This document shows, in pieces, positions 26,541 through 35,077 of a DNA stretch of 39,279 nt. The position numbers and the translations under genes are program-made. A model generated the notes under the pieces. The model did not search any database, was not told where the DNA came from, and was given only the letters and a program-made list of their open reading frames with translations. Where the stretch lies: positions 1 to 39,279 of the forward strand of contig BQJT01000014.1 in assembly GCA_021604845.1 (NCBI GenBank), given 5' to 3'. This DNA comes from Cyclobacteriaceae bacterium. GTDB lineage: Bacteria; Bacteroidota; Bacteroidia; Cytophagales; Cyclobacteriaceae. Every line of letters starts with the position of its first letter. The first letter of the stretch is position 1.

Positions 26541-26692
26541 GCTCTTGCTGTACCCTCTGTATGCTCAAAACTCTTGCTCTTGCTGTACCCTCTGTATGCT
26601 CCAAACTGTTGCTCTTGCTGTACCTACTGTATGCTCCAAACTCTTGCTCTTGCTGTACCCACTGTATGCTCAAAACTGTTGCTCTTGCTGTA
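26541..26692 (+). repeat. 35-bp tandem repeat, four full units plus a partial fifth
   Basis: Units start at 26541, 26576, 26611, 26646 and 26681 (partial). Each opens with GCTCTTGCTGTACC and ends with AAACTCTT or AAACTGTT; differences are single bases (CTCTG, TACTG or CACTG; CTCAAAA or CTCCAAA). No spacers separate them, so this is a minisatellite and not a CRISPR array. The right end runs into tesA and encodes its last residues and stop. A degenerate partial unit precedes the array (about 26520-26540). Confidence 0.95.
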
Positions 26693-27368
26693 ACAACAAC
26701 GGCTCCAGTACTTCCCATACATTGTCTGCCACTATTTTATGCCCCTGCTCATTCGGATGAATGCCATCATCCAGATTAAGTTCCGGCTCGCCGGCAACCC
26801 CCTCCAGTAGAAAAGGTATCAATGGTAGATTATTTTGCTTTGCCAAATCACTAAAAACGGCACGAAACCTTTCTATATAGCTCGCTCCCATGTTAGGTGG
26901 CGCCTCCATCCCCGCCAGGATAATTTTGATTTCTGGGTGCTTTGCCTGGGCCAGGTCTACAATTTTCTGAAGGTTCTTGCTGGTTTCTGCCGGGTCGATC
27001 CCCCGGAGCCCGTCATTGGCCCCTAGCTCAAGCACCATGATCTGCACTGGTTCACGTAATACCCATTCTATCCTGTTAACGCCGCTGGCAGTAGTTTCCC
27101 CACTTAACCCTGCATTTATTACTTTGAATGACAGGGAAAGGCTATCTAAATTTTGCTGTATCAGGCTTGGAAAAGAATATTCCGGTTCCAATCCAAAACC
27201 AGCAGTAAGACTGTTACCAAAAAAAAGTATCACAGGTGCATCCTTGGCAGGCTGATTGGATACTTGCGGTGCCTCTTTAGGCTTTTCTGGCGATGACGAT
27301 TGTGAGGCTTTATCACAGGATAAAACCAGGGTCAATACCAGCAATATGTGCGGTAATGCTCTTATCAT
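26670..27368 (-). CDS. tesA: TesA-type SGNH esterase/lysophospholipase lipoprotein
   Basis: A 232-residue SGNH hydrolase. The signal peptide ends in LVLSC (C18), so it should be a lipoprotein, unlike the soluble periplasmic TesA of E. coli. A proline-, serine- and lysine-rich linker leads to block I with nucleophile S53 (FFGNSLTAGFG), the oxyanion glycine in INAGLSGETT, block III LELGANDGLRG, and block V LDDGIHPNEQGH with the catalytic aspartate and histidine. Relatives hydrolyse thioesters, lysophospholipids and aryl esters. It is divergent from the ybbA-ybbP pair, as in E. coli. The last residues (QQEQQF) and the stop come from the 35-bp tandem repeat. Confidence 0.92.
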   Translation of the reverse strand: MIRALPHILLVLTLVLSCDKASQSSSPEKPKEAPQVSNQPAKDAPVILFFGNSLTAGFGLEPEYSFPSLIQQNLDSLSLSFKVINAGLSGETTASGVNRIEWVLREPVQIMVLELGANDGLRGIDPAETSKNLQKIVDLAQAKHPEIKIILAGMEAPPNMGASYIERFRAVFSDLAKQNNLPLIPFLLEGVAGEPELNLDDGIHPNEQGHKIVADNVWEVLEPLLLQQEQQF

Positions 27369-27459
27369 GCCATTATTAAAATGCTTTCATCAGGTTATTG
27401 AAGGTATCTGAGTGATATCAACGAATAGTTAATAAATTACGTTTCACAGATTGATAATT

Positions 27460-28146
27460 ATGAACAGCATTATAGATGTACATAAGATAACAAAGTCCTA
27501 CTACAATGGACAAAAAAAACTAACTGTTCTGGATGAAGTTAGTTTTTCACTGGAGCGAGGGGACACCTTCTCAATTGTGGGTCCATCGGGTAGTGGCAAA
27601 ACCACTTTACTTGGGTTATGTGCTGGCCTGGACCTTCCTACAGCCGGTTTTGTTTCGCTGGAAGGCCATGAATTATTTTCATTGTCTGAAGATCAGCGTG
27701 CCGCAGTCCGAAATCAGCATGTTGGGTTTATTTTTCAAAGTTTCCATTTGATTCCAACCCTGACAGCTATTGAGAATGTGATGGTACCGATGGAGTTAAA
27801 CCGTTTAAAAGGGGCCAGAGCACGTGCTCAGGAATTGCTTTACAGGGTTGGTTTGGAGGATCGCGGTCATCATTATCCCGCTCAATTGTCGGGTGGTGAA
27901 CAACAAAGGATCAGTCTGGCCAGAGCTTTCTCAAATAATCCAAGTATTCTCTTTGCAGATGAACCCACGGGTAATCTTGACGAGGAAACCAGTGAAAAAG
28001 TAGTGAAAATGATCTTCGACCTTAACCAGGAAAATGGCACTACCCTGGTACTGGTTACTCATGACCTAGATCTAGCCCGTCAAACCAAACGGATAATACG
28101 GTTGAAGGGCGGAAAAATTGTGGCGGATCAGCTTAACGTAGCCTAA
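27460..28146 (+). CDS. ybbA: ABC transporter ATPase, YbbA/LolD type
   Basis: The ATPase is 228 residues from the ATG at 27460. A TTG three codons earlier (27451) is possible but less likely. Motifs: Walker A GPSGSGKTTLLGL, Q-loop FIFQSFHLIPTLTAIENV, signature LSGGEQQRISLARAF, Walker B ILFADEPTGNLD, and switch histidine VLVTHDLDLARQ. Sequence type is that of the MacB/LolD subfamily, which drive mechanotransmission and not classical transport. It is followed after 2 bp by a large FtsX-type permease and is divergent from tesA, matching E. coli YbbA. Confidence 0.9.
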   Translation: MNSIIDVHKITKSYYNGQKKLTVLDEVSFSLERGDTFSIVGPSGSGKTTLLGLCAGLDLPTAGFVSLEGHELFSLSEDQRAAVRNQHVGFIFQSFHLIPTLTAIENVMVPMELNRLKGARARAQELLYRVGLEDRGHHYPAQLSGGEQQRISLARAFSNNPSILFADEPTGNLDEETSEKVVKMIFDLNQENGTTLVLVTHDLDLARQTKRIIRLKGGKIVADQLNVA

Positions 28147-28148
28147 GA

Positions 28149-30680
28149 ATGTTCGGAAGTCAATTCAATTGGTTGCTTAAAATGGCCTGGCGGGATAGCC
28201 GAAAAAGTCGTTCCCGGCTGTTTCTGTTTGTATCCTCAATAATTTTGGGGGTTGCCTCGTTGGTTGCGATTCAAACATTTAGTGAGAATCTGCAGAATGA
28301 CATCAACAGCCAGGCAAGGACTATGATCGGAGCAGATTTGGTTTTACAAAGTAACCGTCCTTTTACCCCTGAAATTCTCGAATTAATGGATTCTCTTGGC
28401 GGAGACCAAAGCACGGAGGTCAGTTTCGCTTCCATGGTATACTTTCATCGGTCAGAAGGAACCAGATTGGTGCAGATCAGGGCGCTTGAGGGTGATTTTC
28501 CTTACTATGGAACCCTTGAAACAAATCCCGTTAGTGCTGCTGATAATTTCAGGGATCACAAACTTGCCCTGGTAGATCAAACCCTGTTATTACAGTTTGA
28601 CAGCGCACCCGGTGATTCCATTCAGGTGGGTGCTGGTGGATTTAAAATAGCCGGCAGTTTACTAAAAGTCCCGGGGCAAACCGGAATCACTGCAACCGCT
28701 GCTCCTCCGGTTTACATTCCTATGGCCCACCTGGAACAAACCGGGCTCATTACAAAAGGGAGCCGTATCCGGTACCTAAGGTACTTTAAGTTTGATCAGG
28801 ACCGGGATATTAAAAAACTGGTTGAGGGTATTGAAGACAGGCTCGAGCTTGATAATATAAATTATGATACCATCGAATCTACCAAGGAAGACCTGGGTGA
28901 ATCATTTGCCAACCTAACCGAATTCTTAAGTTTTGTTTCCTTTGCTGCATTATTGTTGGGTTGCATTGGGGTAGCCAGTTCGGTTCATATCTATGTAAAA
29001 GAGAAATTAAATACCATCGCAGTACTTCGATGTGTTGGGGCTACAGGCAATCAGGCCTTCGGCATTTATCTTATCCAGATTCTGGTAATGGGGGTGCTCG
29101 GCTCTTTGGTTGGTGCGGCTGGTGGAAGCTTCTTACAACTGGTATTACCCATGATATTTAGTGACTTTTTACCGCTGGATGTAAGCCTGTCAATCAGTTG
29201 GAGGGCAATAATTACCGGTGTGATCATAGGGGTTACCATTAGTCTGTTATTTGCGCTCTTGCCCTTAATTGGTGTCAGGAAAGTCAGCCCTTTCCGGGTA
29301 TTGCGGCTCAGCTTTGAAAAGAGCAGCAGCATAACCTGGCCCCATATATGGGTTGCTGCCGGGATCTTTGTTTTCATCTATGTTTTTAGCTATCTGCAGG
29401 GAATTGGCGGTTGGCTGGAAGCGCTTTGGTTTACTCTTGGTGTACTGGGGGCATTTGGATTTCTTGGATTGGTGGCCAAATTAGTGGTATGGCTGCTACG
29501 AAAATTCACTGCTGAAAACTGGAACTATTTGGTGCGGCAGAGCCTGGCGAACCTGCATCGCCCGATGAATCAAACCATGATTCTTATTATTTCAATAGGA
29601 TTAGGCACTGCACTGATTGCTACCATGTACTTTCTCCAGCAGCTGCTGTTATCCCAGGTTTCTTTCTCCTCCCGGGGAGACCAGCCGAACATGGTATTGT
29701 TTGATATTCAAACTGAACAGAAGGATGAGATTCGACAATTGGCCATGGACCACCAGCTTCCGGTTATTCAGGAAGTACCGGTAGTGACCATCCAACTAAT
29801 GGAAATAAACGGCATTGACAAACTTGCCGCCGATAAGGACAGTACACTGAATCATCCTAACTGGTCTTATAACCGGGAATATCGGGTCACCTACCGCAAT
29901 CATCTGATCGATTCCGAAACCCTGGTGGAAGGTGTTTTTACAGAACAGGCTGACCCGGATACCACATTCATATCGATGGATGAAGGCTTTGCGGAACGCA
30001 TTGGAGTGAAAATCGGCGATGAATTGGTTTTCAACGTACAGGGAGCCCAGATTAAAACCATTCTGGGGAGCACCAGAAAAATTGAATGGAACCGGGTTCA
30101 AACTAATTTTATTGTGGTCTTCCCCACAGGTATACTGGAAAATGCCCCCCAGTTTCATGTGCTGATGACCAAAGTTCCGTCAGAGCAGGCGTCCGCAGAC
30201 TTTCAAAAAGCTGTGGTCAGGCAGTATCCCAATATTTCAATTATAGACCTCACTTTAATCCTGAAGACCGTCAATAGTATTTTGGACAAAGTGGCATTTG
30301 TAATCCGTTTTATGGCGCTATTCAGCATCATTACCGGGCTCATCGTATTTATCAGTTCGGTGATCATAAGTAAATATCAACGGATCAGGGAAAGCGTGCT
30401 GCTGAGGACTTTGGGAGCAAAAAGGAACCAGATCATCACCATTAATGCACTGGAATACTTCTTTTTAGGAAGCCTGGCATCTATGGCAGGCATGGTTCTC
30501 TCCCTGGTGTTTACCTGGATCCTGGCCTATTATAATTTCGATTCTACTTTTGTACCTACACCCTGGCCGCTGGTTTGGTTATACTTTACCATCACTTCCA
30601 TCACCGTTTTGATTGGAGTAGTTAACAGCAACGAAGTGGTGAATAAAGCACCCTTGGAAGTACTGCGTTCCGAAATCTAA
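28149..30680 (+). CDS. ybbP: FtsX-type ABC transporter permease, YbbP-like
   Basis: The 843-residue permease has one N-terminal membrane segment (about 22-42, LFLFVSSIILGVASLVAIQT) and a large extracytoplasmic domain. A first FtsX block follows (about 250-375, VSFAALLLGCIGVASSVHIY, YLIQILVMGVLGSLVGAAGG), then two further helices, a second extracytoplasmic domain, and a C-terminal FtsX block (about 720-830, with ISKYQRIRESVLLRTLGAKR). This duplicated layout and length fit YbbP (E. coli 804 residues). With the ATPase it should form an inner-membrane complex acting on an envelope lipid or lipoprotein. Its substrate is not established; the linked lipoprotein esterase suggests lipids. Confidence 0.9.
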   Translation: MFGSQFNWLLKMAWRDSRKSRSRLFLFVSSIILGVASLVAIQTFSENLQNDINSQARTMIGADLVLQSNRPFTPEILELMDSLGGDQSTEVSFASMVYFHRSEGTRLVQIRALEGDFPYYGTLETNPVSAADNFRDHKLALVDQTLLLQFDSAPGDSIQVGAGGFKIAGSLLKVPGQTGITATAAPPVYIPMAHLEQTGLITKGSRIRYLRYFKFDQDRDIKKLVEGIEDRLELDNINYDTIESTKEDLGESFANLTEFLSFVSFAALLLGCIGVASSVHIYVKEKLNTIAVLRCVGATGNQAFGIYLIQILVMGVLGSLVGAAGGSFLQLVLPMIFSDFLPLDVSLSISWRAIITGVIIGVTISLLFALLPLIGVRKVSPFRVLRLSFEKSSSITWPHIWVAAGIFVFIYVFSYLQGIGGWLEALWFTLGVLGAFGFLGLVAKLVVWLLRKFTAENWNYLVRQSLANLHRPMNQTMILIISIGLGTALIATMYFLQQLLLSQVSFSSRGDQPNMVLFDIQTEQKDEIRQLAMDHQLPVIQEVPVVTIQLMEINGIDKLAADKDSTLNHPNWSYNREYRVTYRNHLIDSETLVEGVFTEQADPDTTFISMDEGFAERIGVKIGDELVFNVQGAQIKTILGSTRKIEWNRVQTNFIVVFPTGILENAPQFHVLMTKVPSEQASADFQKAVVRQYPNISIIDLTLILKTVNSILDKVAFVIRFMALFSIITGLIVFISSVIISKYQRIRESVLLRTLGAKRNQIITINALEYFFLGSLASMAGMVLSLVFTWILAYYNFDSTFVPTPWPLVWLYFTITSITVLIGVVNSNEVVNKAPLEVLRSEI

Positions 30681-30807
30681 GCGCAACGTAAAACTGTAAA
30701 AAAAGTTATTTGTCCAATTATGGGCAGTTGTTGTAGCATATCGAACAGATCACCTATCCCTCGTTTCAGGTTACCTTGTGGTTATAAATCTGATAATCAG
30801 CATGTTA

Positions 30808-30834
30808 TAAGTTTGTACCGATTCTGGTACCAAA
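30808..30834 (+). promoter_or_regulatory. Candidate -7 element overlapping an inverted repeat
   Basis: TAAGTTTG (30808-30815) matches TAnnTTTG about 66 bp before the TPR-like gene. It overlaps the inverted repeat TTTGTACC (30812-30819) and GGTACCAAA (30826-30834), whose arms pair with one unpaired base. A repressor bound there would cover the transcription start. No good -33 was seen. Confidence 0.35.
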
Positions 30835-30881
30835 TTTGGCACTTGCAAATCGCATACAATTCAATTTAAACCTCATTTACC

Positions 30882-31313
30882 ATGAATTACATAGCAAAAA
30901 ATGCAAGATTAATGATGTTGGCGTTGGCCGCTGTTTTTATTAGTGCAAGTTTATATGCAGCACCCAACGATCCCAATAGCAAAACCGCTGAAAAGGCCAG
31001 AGTTGCTGTTGAAGAAGCAGCCCCCGATGATTGGCATACTTATGCTGAATCTGCTGAAAAGTGCATGAGAAAGAAAGTAAACTTGGCTGAAGCCAAGCAA
31101 TGGCTGGATAGATCGCTTGAAATTCGTCAGACTCCTTATAACCTTGCGGTAATGGGAGACTATTATTACATGAATCAATTACCTGATAAGGCATTGGAAT
31201 ATTATGTGAGAAGTCTTAGAGTCGGTATGGAGCAGGACATTACCTATCAAGATCCTGTTACACATGCAAAGATGATGAAAGTAAGAAATACAGTGATTAA
31301 AAGGTCTAAGTAG
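30882..31313 (+). CDS. Small exported TPR-like protein
   Basis: A 143-residue protein with a signal peptide (MNYIAKNARLMMLALAAVFISASLYA, cleavage near YA-AP). Its helical mature part resembles one or two TPR units: DWHTYAESAEKCMRKKVNLAEAKQWLDRSLEI and YNLAVMGDYYYMNQLPDKALEYYVRSL. The family has no function known to me. It is a single gene with its own promoter candidate and a strong terminator, so it is likely an independently regulated envelope protein. Two tyrosine-rich turns and a basic tail are visible. Confidence 0.8.
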   Translation: MNYIAKNARLMMLALAAVFISASLYAAPNDPNSKTAEKARVAVEEAAPDDWHTYAESAEKCMRKKVNLAEAKQWLDRSLEIRQTPYNLAVMGDYYYMNQLPDKALEYYVRSLRVGMEQDITYQDPVTHAKMMKVRNTVIKRSK

Positions 31314-31340
31314 TCAGCTTCTAATTATTGCAGTTGGATC

Positions 31341-31371
31341 AAGCCACGCCGAAAATGCGTGGTTTTTTTTT
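31341..31371 (+). terminator. Rho-independent terminator after the TPR-like gene
   Basis: CCACGC and GCGTGG (extended by AAG/TTT with one G-T pair) form the stem around a 7-base loop, followed by a T tract (31363-31371). Confidence 0.92.
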
Positions 31372-31399
31372 GCCCAATAAGTTTTGATATTTTTAACCC

Positions 31400-32590
31400 A
31401 TGTCGAGTCTAGAGTTTTCGCAGCAAGCAATGGCGCACCTAAGAGCGGACACTCCTGGAGTTTCTCAAGTGATCCATCTCAATAATGCAGGTGCTGCATT
31501 GATGCCTGAAGTAGTGGGAAATGCCGTACTTAAATATATCCGGCATGAAATGAAATATGGCGGTTATGAAACAGCTGAAAAGTTCCGGTCAAAAATTGAC
31601 CTTGCGTATGACCATATAGCTCATTACCTCAGCTGTTCACCTTCAGAAATCGCCATTTGTGAAAATGCTACCACCGCCTGGGACCAGGCATTTCTTTCGA
31701 TACCATTGGAGTCTAAAGATGAAATTCTTTGTTCAGCTGCAGAATACGCCAGCAACTACATTCCGTTCCTGCAATTGGCTAAAAGAACAGGAGTTCAGAT
31801 CAGAACAATACCCAACAATGAGTATGGCCAGGTTGACATTAATGCACTGGAGCGATTGATAAATGACAGGGTGAAACTAATTGCCATTACCCATGTACCC
31901 ACAAACGGAGGATTGGTTAACCCTGCTTGCAAAATCGGTCAAATTGCCAAACGGCATCAAGTCTGGTATCTGCTGGACGCATGTCAGTCCGTTGGACAAA
32001 TGCCACTTAATGTTAGAGAAATAGGCTGTGATTTTTTATCCGCAACCAGCCGTAAATATCTGAGGGGACCCAGGGGTGTTGGATTCCTGTTTGCCCGCCA
32101 GGAAACTACCGGTTCACTGGAACCAATTATTCTTGATCTACATGCAGCGAGTTGGAAATCTGAACAGGAATATGAAATCAGGGCGGACGCTAGAAAGTAC
32201 GAGAATTGGGAAACCAACCTGTCCGGAGTAGTCGGGCTGGGCGCAGCAGTTGGATATATGTTGGATATTGGAATCGACAGGATCTGGGCTCGAATCCAGC
32301 TTTTAGCCGATTATCTCAGGAGTCGGCTATCCACCGTCCCCGGAGTTAGGGTACACGATTTAGGTAAAACAAAGTGCGGAATTGTCAGCTTTTCTTCACC
32401 CCGCGATGCCTTGGAACTTAAGAAGTTGCTAAACGAAGGAAGCATTAATGTTTCTGTCATACATCCCAGCCATACACTCATAGACATGCAAAGCAGGGGT
32501 CTGGGACATCTAATCAGGGCCTCTGTTCACTATTACAATACAGAGGAAGAAATTGATACTTTTATTGAGTACTTAAAACATGTGGTATGA
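31400..32590 (+). CDS. Class V PLP-dependent aminotransferase (cysteine-desulfurase-like)
   Basis: A 396-residue fold-type I enzyme. HLNNAGAALMP near the N-terminus is typical of class V members. The aspartate that contacts the PLP ring is in WYLLDACQSVGQMPL, and the Schiff-base lysine is K219 in SATSRKYLRGPRGVGFLF. It resembles SufS/NifS-like and isopenicillin-epimerase-like groups. A typical SufS active-site cysteine segment near the C-terminus is not evident to me, so cysteine desulfurase activity is uncertain. It starts shortly after a terminator and stands alone; neighbours do not reveal a pathway. Confidence 0.85.
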   Translation: MSSLEFSQQAMAHLRADTPGVSQVIHLNNAGAALMPEVVGNAVLKYIRHEMKYGGYETAEKFRSKIDLAYDHIAHYLSCSPSEIAICENATTAWDQAFLSIPLESKDEILCSAAEYASNYIPFLQLAKRTGVQIRTIPNNEYGQVDINALERLINDRVKLIAITHVPTNGGLVNPACKIGQIAKRHQVWYLLDACQSVGQMPLNVREIGCDFLSATSRKYLRGPRGVGFLFARQETTGSLEPIILDLHAASWKSEQEYEIRADARKYENWETNLSGVVGLGAAVGYMLDIGIDRIWARIQLLADYLRSRLSTVPGVRVHDLGKTKCGIVSFSSPRDALELKKLLNEGSINVSVIHPSHTLIDMQSRGLGHLIRASVHYYNTEEEIDTFIEYLKHVV

Positions 32591-32750
32591 AGTAGAGCAG
32601 GAGCCTGCGTACCGCAGGCAGGCAAGAACAAAAACATACAGTCAACAAAGGGGAAACTATATAACTTTTAGAAAACCTGTTTGCTTCGTACTGTTGCTCT
32701 TGCTTGCCAATTACAGTATTGCGAACTTACATTGAACCATTACCAAAGCC
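32591..32750. repeat. Intergenic segment with GC hairpin and tandem-repeat-like core
   Basis: GCCTGCG (32603-32609) and CGCAGGC (32613-32619) form a hairpin with a TAC loop. About 70 bp on, ACTGTTGCTCTTGCT (32690-32704) is identical to 15 bases of the 35-bp repeat (26605-26619). The flanks GGCAAGAACAAAAAC (left) and GTTGCTCTTGCTTGCC (right) are loosely inverted, so this may be a small REP-like or defective mobile element. Confidence 0.45.
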
Positions 32751-34361
32751 ATGAAACGACGTAACTTCCTTCAAACTAGTGCCTTAGGATCTTTATTCAG
32801 CACTATCGGATTAGCCGGATGTGCATTTGAGGGGGCAAATGAATCTTCAGCAGAAGTACCGGTAGAATCATTCCTTTTAGAAGAAACTACAGTTGAGCAG
32901 CTTCAACAGGAAATGGCAACAGGTAATTTAACCGCTCGCAGCATCGTGGAATTGTACCTTGATCGAATCGAAAAGATTGACAAAAATGGTCTGAACTCCG
33001 TAATTGAAATCAACCCGGACGCGCTGTCAATTGCGGACCAACTGGATCAGGAACGATCCTCAGGCAATCTTCGAGGACCACTTCATGGAATTCCGGTAAT
33101 GATTAAAGACAATATCGATACCGCCGATAACATGATGACCACCGCTGGTTCTTTGGCATTGATAGGACCATCACCGGCAAAGGATGCCTTTATAGTGGCC
33201 AAACTGCGTGAAGCAGGAGCTGTTTTACTGGGGAAGACCAATTTGAGCGAATGGGCTAATTTCAGGTCTGAAAGATCCAGTAGTGGCTGGAGCGGCCGTG
33301 GACGACAAACCCGGAACCCCTACGCCTTGGATCGCAATCCCTGTGGTTCCAGCTCCGGAAGTGGCGCTGCGGTATCTGCCAACCTCTGCGCGATTACCAT
33401 CGGTACAGAGACTAATGGCTCAATTGTCTGTCCGGCCAGCAACAACGGAGTAGTTGGAATCAAGCCAACAGTAGGGCTATGGAGCAGAAGCGGAATAATT
33501 CCCATCAGTCATACTCAGGATACTGCCGGACCAATGGCTCGTACCGTGGCAGATGCTGCTGCTTTGCTGGGGCCGTTAACCGGAACAGATCCATCGGACC
33601 CCCGCACTGATTATAGTGAGGGTAATTTTCATCAGGATTATACCCAGTTTCTAACCGAATCTGGTTTACAGGGGAAACGAATAGGAGTTTGGCGCTCCTC
33701 CATGGGTTTTCATGAAAAAGTAGATCAATTAATGGAGGAGTCATTCGAATTGATGAAAACCGCTGGCGCAGAAATTATCGATCCGGTTGACATCAAAAGC
33801 AACCGTAACATTGGCAGAGCTGGGTATGATGTGCTGCTGTATGAATTTAAGCATGGTCTCAACCAGTACCTGGCCGCCAGAGGAACCACCATAAAATCTT
33901 TAGAGGAACTAATCGAATTTAATAAAACCAACCGGGAAACTTCTATGCCGTATTTTGAACAAGAGCGACTTCAATTAGCTCAAAGTATGGGGGATCTTGA
34001 AAGCCAGGAATATCAGGACGCATTGGAAAAAGTACTTAGGCTATCAAGGGAAGAGGGTATCGACCAGGTTTTACAGGAGCATGACCTCGATGCTATCGTG
34101 GCACCTACCGGTGGTCCGGCGTGGCCCAATGACCAGATTAATGGAGATCATTTTAGCGGTGGCAGTTCATCCCCAGCCGCCCAGGCAGGATATCCAAGCA
34201 TTTCAGTTCCCGCAGGCTATATTCATGGCCTGCCAGTTGGGATTAGTATGTTTTCAACTGCCTGGAGAGAACCTGAGCTAATCGCCATGACCTATGCCTT
34301 TGAGCAGGTCCGGGGCCCGCGAGAGGTGCCACAATTGTTACCAACACTCAATTTACCTTAA
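32751..34361 (+). CDS. Amidase-signature enzyme, Tat-type lipoprotein
   Basis: The 536-residue protein carries a twin-arginine-like signal (KRRNFLQTS) that ends in a lipobox (LAGC, C24), so export in folded form followed by lipidation is likely. The amidase signature is complete: catalytic lysine in GIPVMIKDNIDT, glycine/serine-rich CGSSSGSGAAVSANLCAI, and the cis-serine and nucleophile serine in TETNGSIVCPASNNGVVGIK. It is related to GatA and to peptide or aryl amidases, but export and the lone position exclude a role in tRNA charging. It probably hydrolyses amide bonds in the periplasm; the substrate is unknown. Confidence 0.92.
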   Translation: MKRRNFLQTSALGSLFSTIGLAGCAFEGANESSAEVPVESFLLEETTVEQLQQEMATGNLTARSIVELYLDRIEKIDKNGLNSVIEINPDALSIADQLDQERSSGNLRGPLHGIPVMIKDNIDTADNMMTTAGSLALIGPSPAKDAFIVAKLREAGAVLLGKTNLSEWANFRSERSSSGWSGRGRQTRNPYALDRNPCGSSSGSGAAVSANLCAITIGTETNGSIVCPASNNGVVGIKPTVGLWSRSGIIPISHTQDTAGPMARTVADAAALLGPLTGTDPSDPRTDYSEGNFHQDYTQFLTESGLQGKRIGVWRSSMGFHEKVDQLMEESFELMKTAGAEIIDPVDIKSNRNIGRAGYDVLLYEFKHGLNQYLAARGTTIKSLEELIEFNKTNRETSMPYFEQERLQLAQSMGDLESQEYQDALEKVLRLSREEGIDQVLQEHDLDAIVAPTGGPAWPNDQINGDHFSGGSSSPAAQAGYPSISVPAGYIHGLPVGISMFSTAWREPELIAMTYAFEQVRGPREVPQLLPTLNLP

Positions 34362-34467
34362 ATTAGTGTTGAATTTTGAACGCAGTGACACTTGCTTTAA
34401 TGTGCCCATACTATCGAAAAGTAGTGCCATTTAACATAGATTAACATTTTCTACCCACACAAACTCG

Positions 34468-34475
34468 TATATTTG
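34468..34475 (+). promoter_or_regulatory. Candidate -7 element with near-leaderless start
   Basis: TATATTTG matches TAnnTTTG and lies only 5 bp before the ATG at 34481, so a transcript from it would have almost no leader. No clear -33 was seen. Confidence 0.45.
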
Positions 34476-34480
34476 CGGTA

Positions 34481-35002
34481 ATGATTACAGGCTGGCGCTT
34501 GGGTGTATTTTTGTTTTCTTTCATGTTATGCTATACCAGCCTTAGCGCACAACCTGGTATCCAGCGCAACCTGCATTATGAGGCACAGCAGTACTTAGTG
34601 CTCGACCGCTATGGTAGAAACCGGGTCCGGATACCTCTGGGAAGTGAAGTTACCTTTAAACTCAAAGGAGATGATCGCAAGCACAGTAGTCGATTGGTTG
34701 GATTGGCGGACAGCGTAGTGATCATGGGCAACAATGATATTTATTTACACTTAAGGGACTTTGAGGTTTTTTATTTTCACCGCAGCCACTGGAAAGCCTT
34801 ACGCTATGGTACTATGATACCAGCAGCAGGTTTCCTGATAGGTGCCGCAGTTTATCCCTTAGTGAGCGATCCATTTTATGATCAGGAAGATTCTGCCCTG
34901 ATTGGATTAGGTTTTCTGGCGCTGGGGCAAAGTTTCAGGTTATTGGAGTGGAAGAAATTTAAGGTAAATAAAAATGCCCGCATCTGGGTTGCTGGGTATT
35001 GA
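34481..35002 (+). CDS. Exported hypothetical protein with membrane segments
   Basis: The 173 residues begin with a signal peptide (MITGWRLGVFLFSFMLCYTSLSAQ). A beta-rich part follows (YLVLDRYGRNRVRIPLGSEVTFKLKGDD, VVIMGNNDIYLHLRDFEVF) and two hydrophobic stretches (about 110-127, GTMIPAAGFLIGAAVYPLV, and 138-152, ALIGLGFLALGQSF). I do not recognise the family. The segment GSEVTFKLKGDDRKHSSRLVGLADSVVI looks like a small beta domain seen in other Bacteroidota exported proteins, from memory. It stands between the amidase and a VOC gene. Confidence 0.7.
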   Translation: MITGWRLGVFLFSFMLCYTSLSAQPGIQRNLHYEAQQYLVLDRYGRNRVRIPLGSEVTFKLKGDDRKHSSRLVGLADSVVIMGNNDIYLHLRDFEVFYFHRSHWKALRYGTMIPAAGFLIGAAVYPLVSDPFYDQEDSALIGLGFLALGQSFRLLEWKKFKVNKNARIWVAGY

Positions 35003-35077
35003 ATGATAGGGTAAAGCAGCTTACCCGCTTGGCGGTCATTAATACAAACCTGAATTAAAGGCAAAATTATAGAAATT

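Noticed and set aside
26541-26692. Possible CRISPR array
   Set aside because: The 35-bp units are directly adjacent with no unique spacers, and no cas gene is present.
26503-26779. Several overlapping frames over the tandem repeats, on both strands
   Set aside because: They are open only because the 35-bp unit lacks stops in those frames; the translations are repeat products (for example VQQEQE).
30837-30847. Sigma-54-like promoter (TGGCAC with TTGCA)
   Set aside because: The two boxes touch each other; sigma-54 promoters need about five bases between them to keep GG and GC at the right spacing.
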